In this document: in pieces, positions 53,090 to 64,000 of the stretch | Layout of the letters: each line of letters opens with the position of its first letter | Numbering within the stretch: the first letter of the stretch is position 1 | NCBI GenBank assembly: GCA_028023455.1 | Contig: JAQFVV010012396.1 | Span: 20,892,750-20,956,749 of the forward strand | Reading direction: 5' to 3' | Origin: Epiperipatus broadwayi | Lineage: Eukaryota > Onychophora > Udeonychophora > Euonychophora > Peripatidae | DNA length: 64,000 nucleotides | Translations under genes and position numbers: made by a program | Notes under the pieces: model-generated | The model's database searches: none | Seen by the model: only the letters and a program-made list of their open reading frames with translations | What the model was told of the DNA's origin: nothing

Positions 53090-55245
53090 CCAGGAGAGCT
53101 AAGAAGATTATTCAGAAAGGAAATGTTCAACAGTTTTCCAACTATCAAACTTTGCTTTCCATTGAAATGTGAAACATTTGTTAAAAATAATCTTACAAAT
53201 GAAGACTTCTCATGGGTTTCTCAAGCAATGAAAATATCATAATGTAAATTTCATGGAAGGATAAAAGAACATCAGAAAAAGAAGATGGTAAATCTATATG
53301 GGCAGGTCAAATATCATACTGTAACAAATAATCTATCAGCTTTACCAGTGAAAAATCTTAGTTCTAAACACCTTATTGTTGCTGAATTATCTGCTCTTAA
53401 AAAAGGTTTCAATTTCACCATTACACCATGTACTATCTCATTATTAAATATAATGGCAGTCACTGAGGAAGTTACCCAAAACTTTTATTTGGAAAAAGAA
53501 GCACAATTACACTGAAAAGTTAAAAAGACACATGAGAGACATCAAAAGCAGAAACCAATCATTTCATGTGATGAGAGAAAACATATTAAATCTCTCGAGA
53601 AGGATACATCTATAATCATTCTTCCTGCTGACAAAGGTAATAGAACAGTTGTAATGGATGAAACTGATTAATAAAATACTAAAATTTCTCTAAACAGGCC
53701 AACACAAAAATTAGCATAAACTCAAATTCAAAGTACAGAGAGAGACTTACATGCATTACTCTGGAAGCACCATAGATATTTCAGTGATTCAAAAAAAGAA
53801 ATTAACTTCATATTTCAGAAAAATTCCTCGTGCTTTATGAATACTTAAAATCCATAAAGACAATATTCAATTAAGGCCTATCATTAGTTCTAGAAATTCA
53901 CCATGTCAAAATTTGTCAAGATTTATTTTGAAGTTTTTAGTCCATTTGGCACACATGACATTGTCTTTGTTATGGATTCTAAGCAATTTGTAGAATTAAT
54001 TAGAAATGTGAATATGGAAAGGACTGACATATTGGTAAGCTTTGATGTGGAAAGTTTATTTACAAGTGTACTATGTGATAAAGCACTACCTCTTTTTAAA
54101 AAAAGATTATATGATGATAATAGTCTAAAAATCAGAACAATTCTACTTATTAGTAATGTAATGGAATTATTAATATTTTGCATAACAATCCATTTTCAAT
54201 ATAACTTAGAATTTTTTCTACAAAATTACTACTGTTATCATTGATTAGCTACATTTACATGGAAGAACATGAAGCCATAGCTATAAATAGTACTCAATTT
54301 CTGCCTAAAATGTGGTTTATCTATGTTAATGATTTATTTGTTGTATGGACACATAGTGAGGAACAGTAACAATCATTCTGGACACACATACACATACATA
54401 TATATATATTTCAGTTAAATTCACAATGGAATCATAATGAAAACAAAAATTGGCATTCTTAGATTTTTTTGTGACAAGCAATGTAAAAACTATAGTGTAT
54501 AGGAAACCAACACCCACTGGCATGTACATGGCATATGTATCCAATCATACTAAAAGTAGTAAATGTAAAATTATGTTATCACTATAAAAAAGAGCAAACA
54601 AAGTTTGTTTGGAAACCAGTGATTTGGAAAATGAAAAGATTTACATAGAACAAACTTTTATAAAGAATGGTTATGCATCAGCTTTCATCAAAAAAAAGCT
54701 TTAATAAACAACAAAGAGAAATACCAAAAAAAAAAAAAAAACAATTATTGGGGTTGTAGTGTATTCATATATACCAGGAATGGTGGAAAAATTAAAGGAA
54801 ATTTGCAGTCAATATAAGATTAGAACAGCTTTTCAAAGTCATATTACAATTCAAGGAATTCTCACTTCTACCATCTGGAAATGCTGAAAAAAATGCAGTT
54901 TATGAAATACCATGTGAGTGTGGAAAAAAGTATATTGGTGAGACTTCTCCCCATTGAACAGCAATTGAAATAACTGAAACTAATGGTTAAGAGAGAAAAA
55001 ACAGATATGTCTACAATTGCAGGCCATGTATATACTGATGTCCATAAGTTCATTTATGAGAATACAAAAATATTGGATAGAAAAAAGTACAAAGAAGAAA
55101 ATTCAAGGAAGCTACTCATATGAAAATGGCAAATAATCTTATAAGTCAAGCCAGTGTGACAATACACAATGTACAGAAGTCTTAATTGAAGGATTCAGGA
55201 GGATTTGAATCAAACTTCATATATAAATATATAAAAATTCTACTA
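53090..55245 (+). pseudogene. Penelope-like element relic, right (plus) copy
   Basis: Blocks in order: VTNNLSALPVKNLSSKHL (about 53323), MAVTEEVTQNFYLEKEAQ (about 53453), IIILPADKGN (about 53612), ILVSFDVESLFTSVLCDKAL (54032-54091), MELLIFC (about 54162), FIYVNDLFVVWTHSEEQ (54316-54366), GNQHPLACTWH-like YRKPTH region (about 54505) and AVYEIPCECGKKYIGETSPH (54896-54955), which is the start of the GIY-YIG nuclease. The catalytic YVDD reads YVND. A (CA)(TA) microsatellite has grown at 54384-54410. Nuclease residues after 54955 are out of frame. The first 0.7 kb is an inverted copy of 52.15-52.98 kb, so the two PLEs form a large palindrome. Confidence 0.9.
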
Positions 55246-55395
55246 CCTGTTGTTGTTTGCAGAATAGCTCAGTTTGGTAGAGTATTGCCTTAAAATTCAA
55301 TATTCAAAAATCTAAAGATGTAAGCTCAGATTTTATGCTAATATTGTCACTAGTCAGGCAACAACACTGAAGAACAATGGAAAATATTACTACTT
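55246..55395 (+). other. tRNA-like segment plus hammerhead-like core at PLE 3' end
   Basis: AATAGCTCAGTTTGGTAGAG (55263-55282) is a near-perfect tRNA D-arm/A box; AGCTCAGATTT near 55324 is a poor B box. After it come CAACAACA (55359-55366), CTGAAGA (55367-55373), ACAATG and GAAA (55380-55383), the order of a hammerhead core. TGTTGTTG at 55248-55255 is an exact complement of CAACAACA and would form stem I in a circular or tandem arrangement; ACTACCTG at 55242 and ACTACTTG at 55388 support a unit of about 147 bp. PLE ends are known to carry hammerheads; the tRNA-like part is unusual. Confidence 0.4.
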
Positions 55396-55399
55396 GAAA

Positions 55400-57255
55400 T
55401 ATGTAATTATTAACCTGTGTTATTATTGTGAATAAATTGTTTATATTTAAAAAGTTTAAATAAAGTTTAACATTTTTAGACATTCAACATTTATTGATAG
55501 ACGACAGAAATAGTCTAACCTATTATCACAGCTAATATACCATCATTGCAAACTTTTAGGCAAATACCTACATCTGTACATTACAGAAGATTCAATAAAA
55601 ATGATATTACAGGCAGGCAATGTTAAAAAAGGGAAATAAAAAATAATATTATTAAAAAACCTAAAACCCAAATTGAATAGACATTCTGAGATTATGATGT
55701 CATTATTATAAAGTTATTAAAAAGAGGTATTTAATGAGAAATATATAAAAATAAAATTACTTGTATAAATAATAATAAAATACATGTATATATGGATTTG
55801 TAGAAATTTTGAAATATTAATGTAAATATGAATATATTTATAGATGATATATATATATTTATAAAAAAAAACTTAATATAATTATTAAAATATAAAATAG
55901 TGTAAGATAAAATATGATTTTATAAGAAAAAAATATATAATAATTTAACAATTTATTAAATAATAGTATATCAGTAGTAATAATAGAAGATTACAAATAA
56001 TATGAATTAATAAGTGAAAATATATAAATGGATTTAAAAATATACAAACTTGAAAAGAAGTTGCAGTGATTATAAATGAAGTTAGTTTAAATAATGTATA
56101 ATAAAGGTAGTTGGGATACAGTATAATTAAATTTAAAATAAAAGACTAACAAACATTTATTTGAAAATTTTTAAGTAACTGAAACAGTGTTTGGTAGGTT
56201 TTTAAGAGGGTTTATAAAATTTGTGATTTATAATTGTTAAATAAAAAGATAAATGTAAAGGAAAATTATTAATAACAGAAAATTAAATAAGAAAATAGTA
56301 GATATATATGATTTAAAAATAGAAAGAATATATTTTTAGTAAATGGTCAATGATTGAATAAAGAAATATATAAAGATAAAATCATAAATATTTTATTAAT
56401 TCGGGGATAATAAAATTACAATTTTATATTAATTTAATTCATAAGGAATAGTAATAATTAGGGATACTAAAAATAATAAAAGAGATAATATATTTAAATT
56501 AATGATTATTTGTGACTATATATAAAAACAAAAATATAGATATATAATCTATATTGATATTTTAATTTAGTATTATATTATCTGGATTATTATTGGTAGA
56601 GGATTCAATTTCAGATCAGGAGCTTCCAGGATTGGTTCTGGTGTTCAGAGGTCTGGCATATTAATTTCTTATAAACTCCAGAGTTAATAAAGACATATGC
56701 TCTTTTTTTATTTTATTGGTTTTAATTTATCACATTTAATTTTACTTTTTCTATATTTTGTTACTTATTTTTTTTATTTGTAATTGCATTTGTTTATTAT
56801 ATTATTTATATATTTATTTTATTTATTGCTATATTATGTCTCTGAGAAAGCCTGCAGGACAGTTGAAATGTAATAAAAAATTTGCTATAACAACTTCAAA
56901 GTAAAGTGTACAAATTGTATTCATAAGTTAAAATGTGTCATACTCTGGAATTGTTATAATAAACCACTAATCTTGTCAATAATAATCAATGCACATCAAA
57001 TGAATTTAGGGAAAAGTCATAATTTAATTTACCTAGTAATAAAATGAAATGGATATTTCAAACAAAATAAAATGATAACATTCATAAAGAATAGAAAGAG
57101 AAAAAAGTGAAGAAAACTTAATTCGCTAAAAATGTATTTTTGTTATATATTTTCTCTTAAATTCCATAAAGTTTGGTCAATTTGGGAAGAAGATTCTTAA
57201 CTAATTTACCTCATCATAAAATATTTGATATTTATTTTTTGCCTCTTTAATTCAT
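55400..57255. other. AT-rich DNA without recognised features
   Basis: A long, very AT-rich stretch with no motif on either strand that I could support. Confidence 0.4.
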
Positions 57256-57274
57256 CTTTGACATTTTTCATTTT

Positions 57275-57365
57275 TTTTATATATATGTCAAATGCGTTGA
57301 CTGGGAAGTGAACCTGGGCCAGTGCTTGGAAGGCAGCTATGCTAATGACTATGCCACCAATGCTT
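57275..57365 (-). mobile_element. Retroposed tRNA-Gly(UCC)-like copy / SINE
   Basis: On minus, GCATTGGTGGCATAGTCATT, then AGCTGCCTTCCAAGCACTGG and AGGTTCACTTCCCAGTCAAC follow the full tRNA plan: D arm with A box, anticodon arm with loop CTTCCAA (anticodon UCC), T arm with B box. The acceptor ends GCATTG and CAACGC pair. It is preceded by TCAA and followed by TTTGACATATATATAAA, and flanked by 15-bp direct repeats GACATTTTTCATTTT (57260-57274 and 57366-57380). So it is a retroposed copy, not a resident gene. The 5' TCAAGC and 3' TTGACAT match the other SINEs, which makes tRNA-Gly the likely ancestor of the family. Confidence 0.85.
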
Positions 57366-57384
57366 GACATTTTTCATTTTGTTT

Positions 57385-57945
57385 TGGAAAAAAAGTACTA
57401 TATAATCCTTTTTTTAAGTTAAAAATATCTTTTATTTATGAATTTATAAAATCAATTGCCACAATCAAAAATGGTAAAATTTTTGTTATTTTTTCCAACA
57501 AATTATTTGAAATTTATCACCAAATCTTTGATGTAAATAAACATATTTTCAAATATTAGCTATAGTCAATATTTGTTTTAGTAATTATTGGTTAAATGAA
57601 GACACATGGAATATATCTTATAGAAAGGCTCAAAAATTCTATTCATTTGACAAATAAAATTATGATTTGTTTCAACAAATTCTTTGAATTCTGAAATGAA
57701 GAATATCTATGAATAAAAATTTCAGTGCAGATTGGCAATAATATTTACCATCTTAAAAAATCTAAATCTTTTAGGTATGTAGTATTGTTTTGCTAGTATT
57801 GTGAAGCATTGGAATTACTGATCTTTATGTCTTATATTTATGAATGAATATGGATTAGATGATTCTAAACCAAAATGAAGATGTATCATTATTGAAAGTC
57901 ATTACAGAAGCTATACTGTGGCAATGAAAGATTTCAAAACACAAA
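57385..57945. other. AT-rich DNA without recognised features
   Basis: No supported feature. Confidence 0.4.
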
Positions 57946-57949
57946 TCAT

Positions 57950-58640
57950 ATTTATTTAAACTTGATCAGTTATTGTTAATAGAGAGGAATATAAAAACTA
58001 ATATCTATCAGAAAGTTATTTTTAATGTAGCTCATGTGAAGCGAAAGTTTCCGCAGGTCAGTTATTTTTTAACATAATGTATAGATTTGACATTTTCTCA
58101 AGACATAGTTTTGCAATGTAAAACTTTCCTCAAATCAAGTTCCTCTATTTGTATTTTAATGAAGAATTTCTTCAAACAACAACCAAATACTTATGGCATG
58201 ATTTTCCAAACAAATATACCTTTTCTGATCCAGTAGTAAAGTCAATTGTATTTGATCTCATAGACATTATTGATAGATATATGGTAATCTATTGTCATAT
58301 CTCTCACCTGTTTTATAAATGAAATTTGATAGTTACTGACCTATGTAAATACTATCAATTACAGATCATGAATAATTAGTGATTATTACATCTATGGGTA
58401 CAGTGAGAGAATTGAAGAATGTAATAAAGACACAAATGAATCTATCTTCTGTTTGAAATCTTTATATATATATATACTTTATGATGTCTTGTTAATATTT
58501 AGGCTAACAAACTAAATAAACTTATGCACAGTATTTATCAAATTTGAAGTTTGGAAATTGAAATTACATTGTTAGATATTTTTGTTCATTTCAGACACAA
58601 GGTATTGGAAACTTTGACATCTGAGCTTTGTTTTTTTAAT
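57950..58640 (+). pseudogene. Possible reverse-transcriptase relic (PLE-like)
   Basis: Frames on plus give YFNEEFLQTTTKYLWHDFPN-like and then SDPVVKSIVFDLIDIID (about 58230-58280), which resembles the 'FNG.FY.Q..G..MGSPLSPV.A.I...' stretch of PLE reverse transcriptases with the MGSP part garbled. Farther on, LEIEITLLDIFVHFRHKV (about 58553-58606) resembles the 'F..E.E....LPFLDV.V.R..' stretch. No YVDD box could be placed between them. The spacing is right, but the match is weak and could be chance. Confidence 0.35.
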
Positions 58641-58644
58641 TCAT

Positions 58645-60265
58645 TTAATATTTTATCATGTTTAAAATTTTTGTAAAATTGTTCTTATCTTTTGTCTAAT
58701 TCCATTTAATCTTTTGAAGTGTTTGTTATTTATATCATACATTATTTTTTATTCAGTTCTGAATAAAAATCGTTGTGCAATGATTTTTGGAATTTTTTGA
58801 CTTGTGTTTATTTATATAGTATTAATACTGTATATTATTTTTCTGTAAACAATTTGTTGTTATATTTATAAAAAAGCATACCCAATACTACAATATTTTG
58901 GTTATATTCTTGATTGAAAAATGTGTGTAAATTATTCATATGCTATTTTGCTTTTACTCATCCATTATAGTTTCTTTTAACCTTTTTTCTTATTAAAATT
59001 ATATTAGCATAATTAACATAAAAATTTAAGCATACTGTTAATAATTTAAAAAAAAAAATCCTTACAAGTTTGAATATGCATTTATTTGTGCTTTAGTATA
59101 TGTAAAAAATAACTGAATAATTTGTTGCTTGGTAGGTAATATGACATTTAGGCATCAAGAGATACAGGGGTGAACTGCAACCCACCATATTTTGTTCTCA
59201 AATCCATTATTTTCCAATCGAGTTTAATATATGTATTCCTACAACTAGAAAATATTAAGTAATCTTAGCTAGAAATAAAAAACCGAAGGAAAAAATAAAT
59301 AAATCGTCGCCATTTTTCAAATGTAAAGATAATAAATTAAGTTTTTTTCATTGTTTAATGGATACACTGATGCTTAATAGGTATTTGGTGTCTAGTAAAC
59401 TATTTAAAAGCTGTTAATCATTATTTCTATATAAAACATAATTGCAAAAATGTGAGCAGAAAAAATAACTTTTATATTAAATTAAACAGATTTTTTAACA
59501 TTATTATTTAAACGCAATATTTTAAAATAATTTTAAATACATCGAGTAAAAAAAAAAAACTGAGACTATATAATCGACATTCCCATTTTATTTGTTCCTT
59601 TGTTTTTGCAAAAGAAAATAATGATTCATTTCACCAATATGAAAAAGGTGATTTTAAATGAATATTAATCATTATCAGATTTGTCTTTGAACGGTATTTA
59701 CATGTTTCTTTTTTAGATATTAATGGTGCTAATTAAGTTAACTAACACTTTCCTTTTGACAGAAAGAGTGCTAAAACATTGACTAACTTCTGAGTTGATA
59801 GATCGCACAGCAAAACATCATCAAATACCCTGTACATTGCATAAAAAATTCATTACTAAGAATGAATAATAAATGAATGAAAAGATATATCAGAACATTT
59901 GGTCGCATTCTGGGACAGTCAAAACAAATTTATCACGTTGACAATTTACAATGTAAATTAATATAAGGTGATTATTCAAACTTAGAAAGATAAAGAAAAT
60001 AATTTGAATAAAAAATGTCAAAAACAATAATGTAAGAACCATCATCAGAAGATGTATTTATCATTTATTTATTATAATTTACTTTAATATATATATATGA
60101 TGCATTTAGGACATTTTTTTTTTTTTGCTATATATTTAAATTCTAAAGAGTTTTTCAGAAATTTAATCATAAGCTCAATATTATATAGGTCTATTTTATG
60201 TTTTTATTTAGTAAGATTTTTGCAATAATAACTATGGAAGTGAACAACCAATATGTACACGGGCT
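58645..60265. other. AT-rich DNA without recognised features
   Basis: No supported feature. Confidence 0.4.
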
Positions 60266-60270
60266 ACAGA

Positions 60271-60507
60271 TATAAATAAAATATCCAGGGCACATCCATG
60301 TATAATTTATTGAAAATATATATATAAACCAATGTTTCAAACAGGTCACACTGATTATCAACTGGGTACACATATTATGAATTAATTTTAAATGTGCTGT
60401 ATAATTTGTTACCCATTTGATGACTAGTGGGGCTGAGTCAAAATGTTGGTTTATATATATGTTCAATAAATTATATATGGATGTACCTGGATAATATTTT
60501 ATTTATA
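60271..60507. repeat. Foldback with arms of about 97 bp
   Basis: The left arm (60271-60367) and right arm (60410-60507) are diverged reverse complements around a spacer of about 42 bp: ATATATATAAACCAATGTT at about 60318 against its complement near 60450, and AAAATATCCAGGG near 60278 against CCTGGATAATATTTT near 60486. The minus-strand open frame across it is a by-product. Confidence 0.85.
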
Positions 60508-60770
60508 ACAATATATTTAATGTGTTTAAACAAAAATTATAAATAATATAATTTATGTGACAATTATGCTTTAATAATATTACAACAAATATATAACTAG
60601 GTCTATGAATGCTACCCAAGCAAAAAAAATATAATTTATAGATATTACCAAATGTTATATAATATACATTTTAAACATATTTCTAATCACTGGATTAATG
60701 AATATCCAAGGGCTGATGATTTTATTAGTACTGTATTAATTACTATTCATATGAAAAAAAATACAAATGA

Positions 60771-60877
<107 letters not shown>

Positions 60878-60884
60878 TGAAATA

Positions 60885-62159
60885 TAAGTATGATTCATAT
60901 ACTTGGAGTTTCTTCCAGCTATCCACTTCATCTCATACAACTTACAATCATGACCACATACATATGAAAAATATAAATGATTTCCAATATATGCATTTCA
61001 TACTGAACAAGCATTTACCAGTTGGTCTAGATCATCATCTCCCAAACACATATATAATCATTACTCAGTTTATAGTAAGATAGCAAATCTTCAAACTTTA
61101 AGAGACAGGCTTCAATCTATTCCATGCTCCAATTCTTCAACCATCCATACCATTGTAAATATGATGATGAAATGGCCCAAACTCTTGTTAATGCCAATAT
61201 TATTGTCATGTCCATGTTGTCTTTAAGTCACTCTAACTCCTCATTTATAGGACCTTGTTCATTTAAGTACACAGTAGAGGAATGAGTTACAGGATGGTTC
61301 TGCAATATTTGAAATGCAAGCATAATTCTTATACTTGGAATTAAAATGTTATTATGGAGGATTTGAACACAAGTTTTTAAATTTCCTTCAGCTATCTAAT
61401 CCATCTCATATAACATACAGAAAAGATAAATGATCTCCAATGTATGTATTTCATGCTAAACTAGCCCTTATTACTTGGCCCAGATCAGCATTTTCCACAC
61501 ACATATATAATTAGTACTTAGTTTTATCATAAGATAACAAATCTTCAAACTTTAATGGATAGGCTTTAATCTATTCCACCCTCCAAAACTTCAGCCATTC
61601 ATACCATTGATGAGAGCTGGTTCAGCATGCAATACATATATTGAAAATCATTTACTTTTTTCATTGTGGTCATGTGTATTAGTTATAAGAGATGGTGTGC
61701 CAGCTGAAGGGAACTTGAAAGTCTGTGTTCAAATTTTTTATAATTACATTTAAACTGCAAGAATAAGAATTATGCTTGTATTTCAAATATTATAAATTCA
61801 GCCTTATTTTTCCCATTGCACTTCTGTATGTTTAAATGGACATGGTCCTGCACATGAGGGGTCAGGTGTCTTAAAGTCAACATGAGCATATTAATAATAT
61901 TGCTGTCAAAAAGGGTTGGAAAGTGGTGTCGATTGAAGCCTATCCATTAAAGTTTGAAGATTTGCTATCTTAATATAAACTGAATACTGATTATAATGTG
62001 TGGAAGATGATGATCCAGACTAATTTATGAGTGCTGGTTCAGCACAATATATATACATATTGGAAATAATTTATCTTTTTCATATGTGTGGATATGGGTA
62101 TTGGTTGTATAAAATGGAGTGGATGGCTGAAGGGAACATGAAAGTCTATGATCAAATCC

Positions 62160-62165
<6 letters not shown>
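60885..62165. repeat. Family A cluster: two plus and two minus units
   Basis: Units similar to the 6.9- and 13.6-kb repeats occur in plus orientation at about 60885-61330 and 61330-61605 and in minus orientation at about 61610-61770 and 61830-62165. Landmarks: TTTCATACTGAACAAGCATTT (60998) and TTTCATGCTAAACTAGC (61449) on plus; GCTGGTTCAGCATGC (61617) and GCTGGTTCAGCAC (62031) as complements; AGACAGGCTTCAATCTATTC (61105) and GATTGAAGCCTATCCATTAA (61930). The axis is at about 61.61 kb. (TA)n lies left (60775) and (CA)n(TA)n right (62163). Confidence 0.85.

Positions 62166-62204
<39 letters not shown>
62163..62204. repeat. (CA)n(TA)n compound microsatellite
   Basis: Fourteen CA units are followed by seven TA units. 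It forms the right border of the family A cluster. Confidence 0.97.
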
Positions 62205-62209
62205 GCTTA

Positions 62210-64000
62210 AAATACAATTTAGTTTAAAAATTATGCATACTAAAACATCATCAAAAGTAATTAATAAAAGAAAAAAAGAGAATGCAATAAAACAGTTATA
62301 AAAAAGCATTGCAATAATAAATAAAAAAAGTAAGCAAGAATACTGCAGTACTGTTTATTGAAACACTTTTTATATTTATATCTTTAATCCAAAAAATGTA
62401 ATACTTTTTCAGACTTTATTAAATATTTGTAGCGTGGTTGTAACTAAGCACTTTCAAAACATAAATAACACTAACACATTTTTTCTTAAATTTTATTATT
62501 ATTTCACAATTTGATTATGTATTCTTAATGAATATCTAATCAGTTTCAGTATATATATATCTTTTATCTTTAAAATTCCTTTTTTAAATTTATTATATAT
62601 AAAAAAAAAAAACATTTCATAATGTTATTTTTTTAATTGATAGAAAACTCAAAATATAATGATAATAGCAATATTATAATTCACTCTAACCAAAGTTTTA
62701 AATGGCTAAGATAATTTATTTTAAAATAAATTTTATAAGTGCTAGTTTGGTAGTATTATAATCTAATTTCTATTCTAGAAAATCTTAAAGTTTAACAAAT
62801 AATTTTAAATCAATTTTAAAACAGTTATCTTCTTTCTGTGTGTAAGTGTGCATGTAATTAAAATTATTTAAAGTACTTCCTTGTTAAAAAAATAATATCT
62901 TAGACATATTTATCACATTAGAACTAAATATTGTGGGGAAATTTAAATAAAAATAAGTTTAAACAATATAGTTTTTATTACTGCAGTAATGTCTTTATTT
63001 TATTAAATGATTTTAAATGTAATAATAATTTATTTCTAAATAATGCAGCAATGATGTAACATTTAATTACTGCTTTGTCTACTTTCTACACAATGTAAAT
63101 TGATTAAACTTCATTTTAGAACTTTTAGAATTTTGCAGACATTTTAATTAGTTATTTTTAAAACTTCAATGTAGCAACTTCATTATTTAAACTTTGATCA
63201 AATTAGGTTGCATAGATTAATTACTATATTATCAATTATCTGATTAATTCTGTATCAGATGATTTACAACATGTAAGACTGGGTCACCATACTTTTACTT
63301 CACTTTATTTCAACATTATCTTTTTCAGTGCTTTCAAGCAATAATTTATTTTATAATTATTTATTATTTCTTAGTAAAGTTACGCATTGCTAGAATGAAC
63401 ATCTGTTTAGTTTTATAAAAAGCCTCTCCACTACTTTAAACTTCCCCAAACATTATACCTAGAAGCTTTGTAATAGGTATACATTTTTGGAAGCAGCATG
63501 TTGTCTCACTGATTGACAACAACAGCAAATTTGTACTGAAGGTATTCCATTTCTATAAATTTCATTGATTTTAATAATTGTTTTATCATATTAAAACTTT
63601 ATTTTGAAAATGATAAATCTTTCATTGAATACCAAAACTCTTTAATTATTTTTCATTAACTTTGTAAGGTATTTATATGCTTATTCCTTAAGAATGTTAA
63701 ATATGGTATATATTTTTTATAGTGTTGATTATTGTTATCATTTTTCCGGAGCATTCTCTTTTGGCTTAATTTAATTTTACTATTAAATTAAAACTATTAG
63801 CTAAAATAGTAGAACTCTAAATGATAAAAAAAACTAATAAATATTAATTATCAATGTATGAATGCTTATGTAAAAGAAACAAGATAGTAATATATTTACA
63901 TATTTTCAAATATTATTTTCAAATTATTATTGCATTTGTATTATTTTAAGAAAAATGAAATCTTTATTTATTCATTTAGGAAAATTGAATACATGATATA
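62210..64000. other. AT-rich DNA without recognised features
   Basis: No supported feature to the window end. Confidence 0.4.

Noticed and set aside
57290-57361. Functional tRNA-Gly gene
   Set aside because: Several stem mismatches, and perfect 15-bp direct repeats plus an A/T-rich tail show a retroposed copy.

Overview
The window looks like non-genic DNA from an AT-rich metazoan, probably an invertebrate. By eye it is about three-quarters A+T. It has long (TA)n, (AAT)n, (GAT)n and (CA)n microsatellites and short open frames only. I found no intact host protein gene, rRNA gene, functional tRNA gene, CRISPR array or bacterial-style operon. The recognisable coding signal is decayed transposon sequence of animal types: Penelope-like elements (PLEs), RTE-like and CR1/Jockey-like LINEs, a DUF4371/ZMYM1-like hAT transposase relic, and short tRNA-derived SINEs. 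The species cannot be fixed from this evidence.

Layout. 0-6 kb: background DNA, an (AAT)n/(ATT)n hairpin and a minus-strand LINE endonuclease relic (4.0-4.4 kb). 6.3-6.7 kb: a diverged two-copy direct repeat, each copy with a hammerhead-ribozyme-like core on the minus strand. 6.9-18.5 kb: three foldback structures (6.9-7.6, 12.2-12.8, 17.8-18.5 kb), a single copy of the first foldback family (13.6-14.0 kb) and a 2.1-kb RTE-like LINE relic on minus (14.9-17.1 kb). 19.9 kb: a clean SINE with a 15-bp target duplication. 22.4-29.6 kb: two LINE relics of a CR1/Jockey-like type (endonuclease at 22.4, reverse transcriptase at 28.7), microsatellites and a 70-bp-arm hairpin between (TA)n tracts. 31.0-33.1 kb: a palindromic PLE between (TA)n tracts. 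36.9-39.4 kb: the hAT relic, then a hairpin and a SINE.

41.1-45.6 kb: a 4.3-kb block between two identical 66-bp repeats, with (TA)n at both inner edges and TGTGCCC...GGGTACA ends, probably an LTR-type insertion. 47.5 kb: a hAT-like MITE. 50.5-51.3 kb: a local inverted and tandem repeat cluster running into two head-to-head PLE copies (51.3-55.4 kb). The right-hand PLE is followed by a tRNA-like segment and another hammerhead-like core. 57.3 kb: a retroposed tRNA-Gly-like copy. 60.3-62.2 kb: further foldbacks, including a cluster of the 6.9-kb family again lying between microsatellites.

The main theme is inverted duplication. At least eight foldbacks occur, several are bounded on both sides by (TA)n, and several carry extra tandem copies in one arm only. 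The most interesting single item is the hammerhead-like tandem pair at 6.3-6.7 kb, which resembles animal retrozymes or PLE terminal repeats. Nothing in the window shows genes working together in a host pathway. The relationships are those of nested and rearranged mobile elements.
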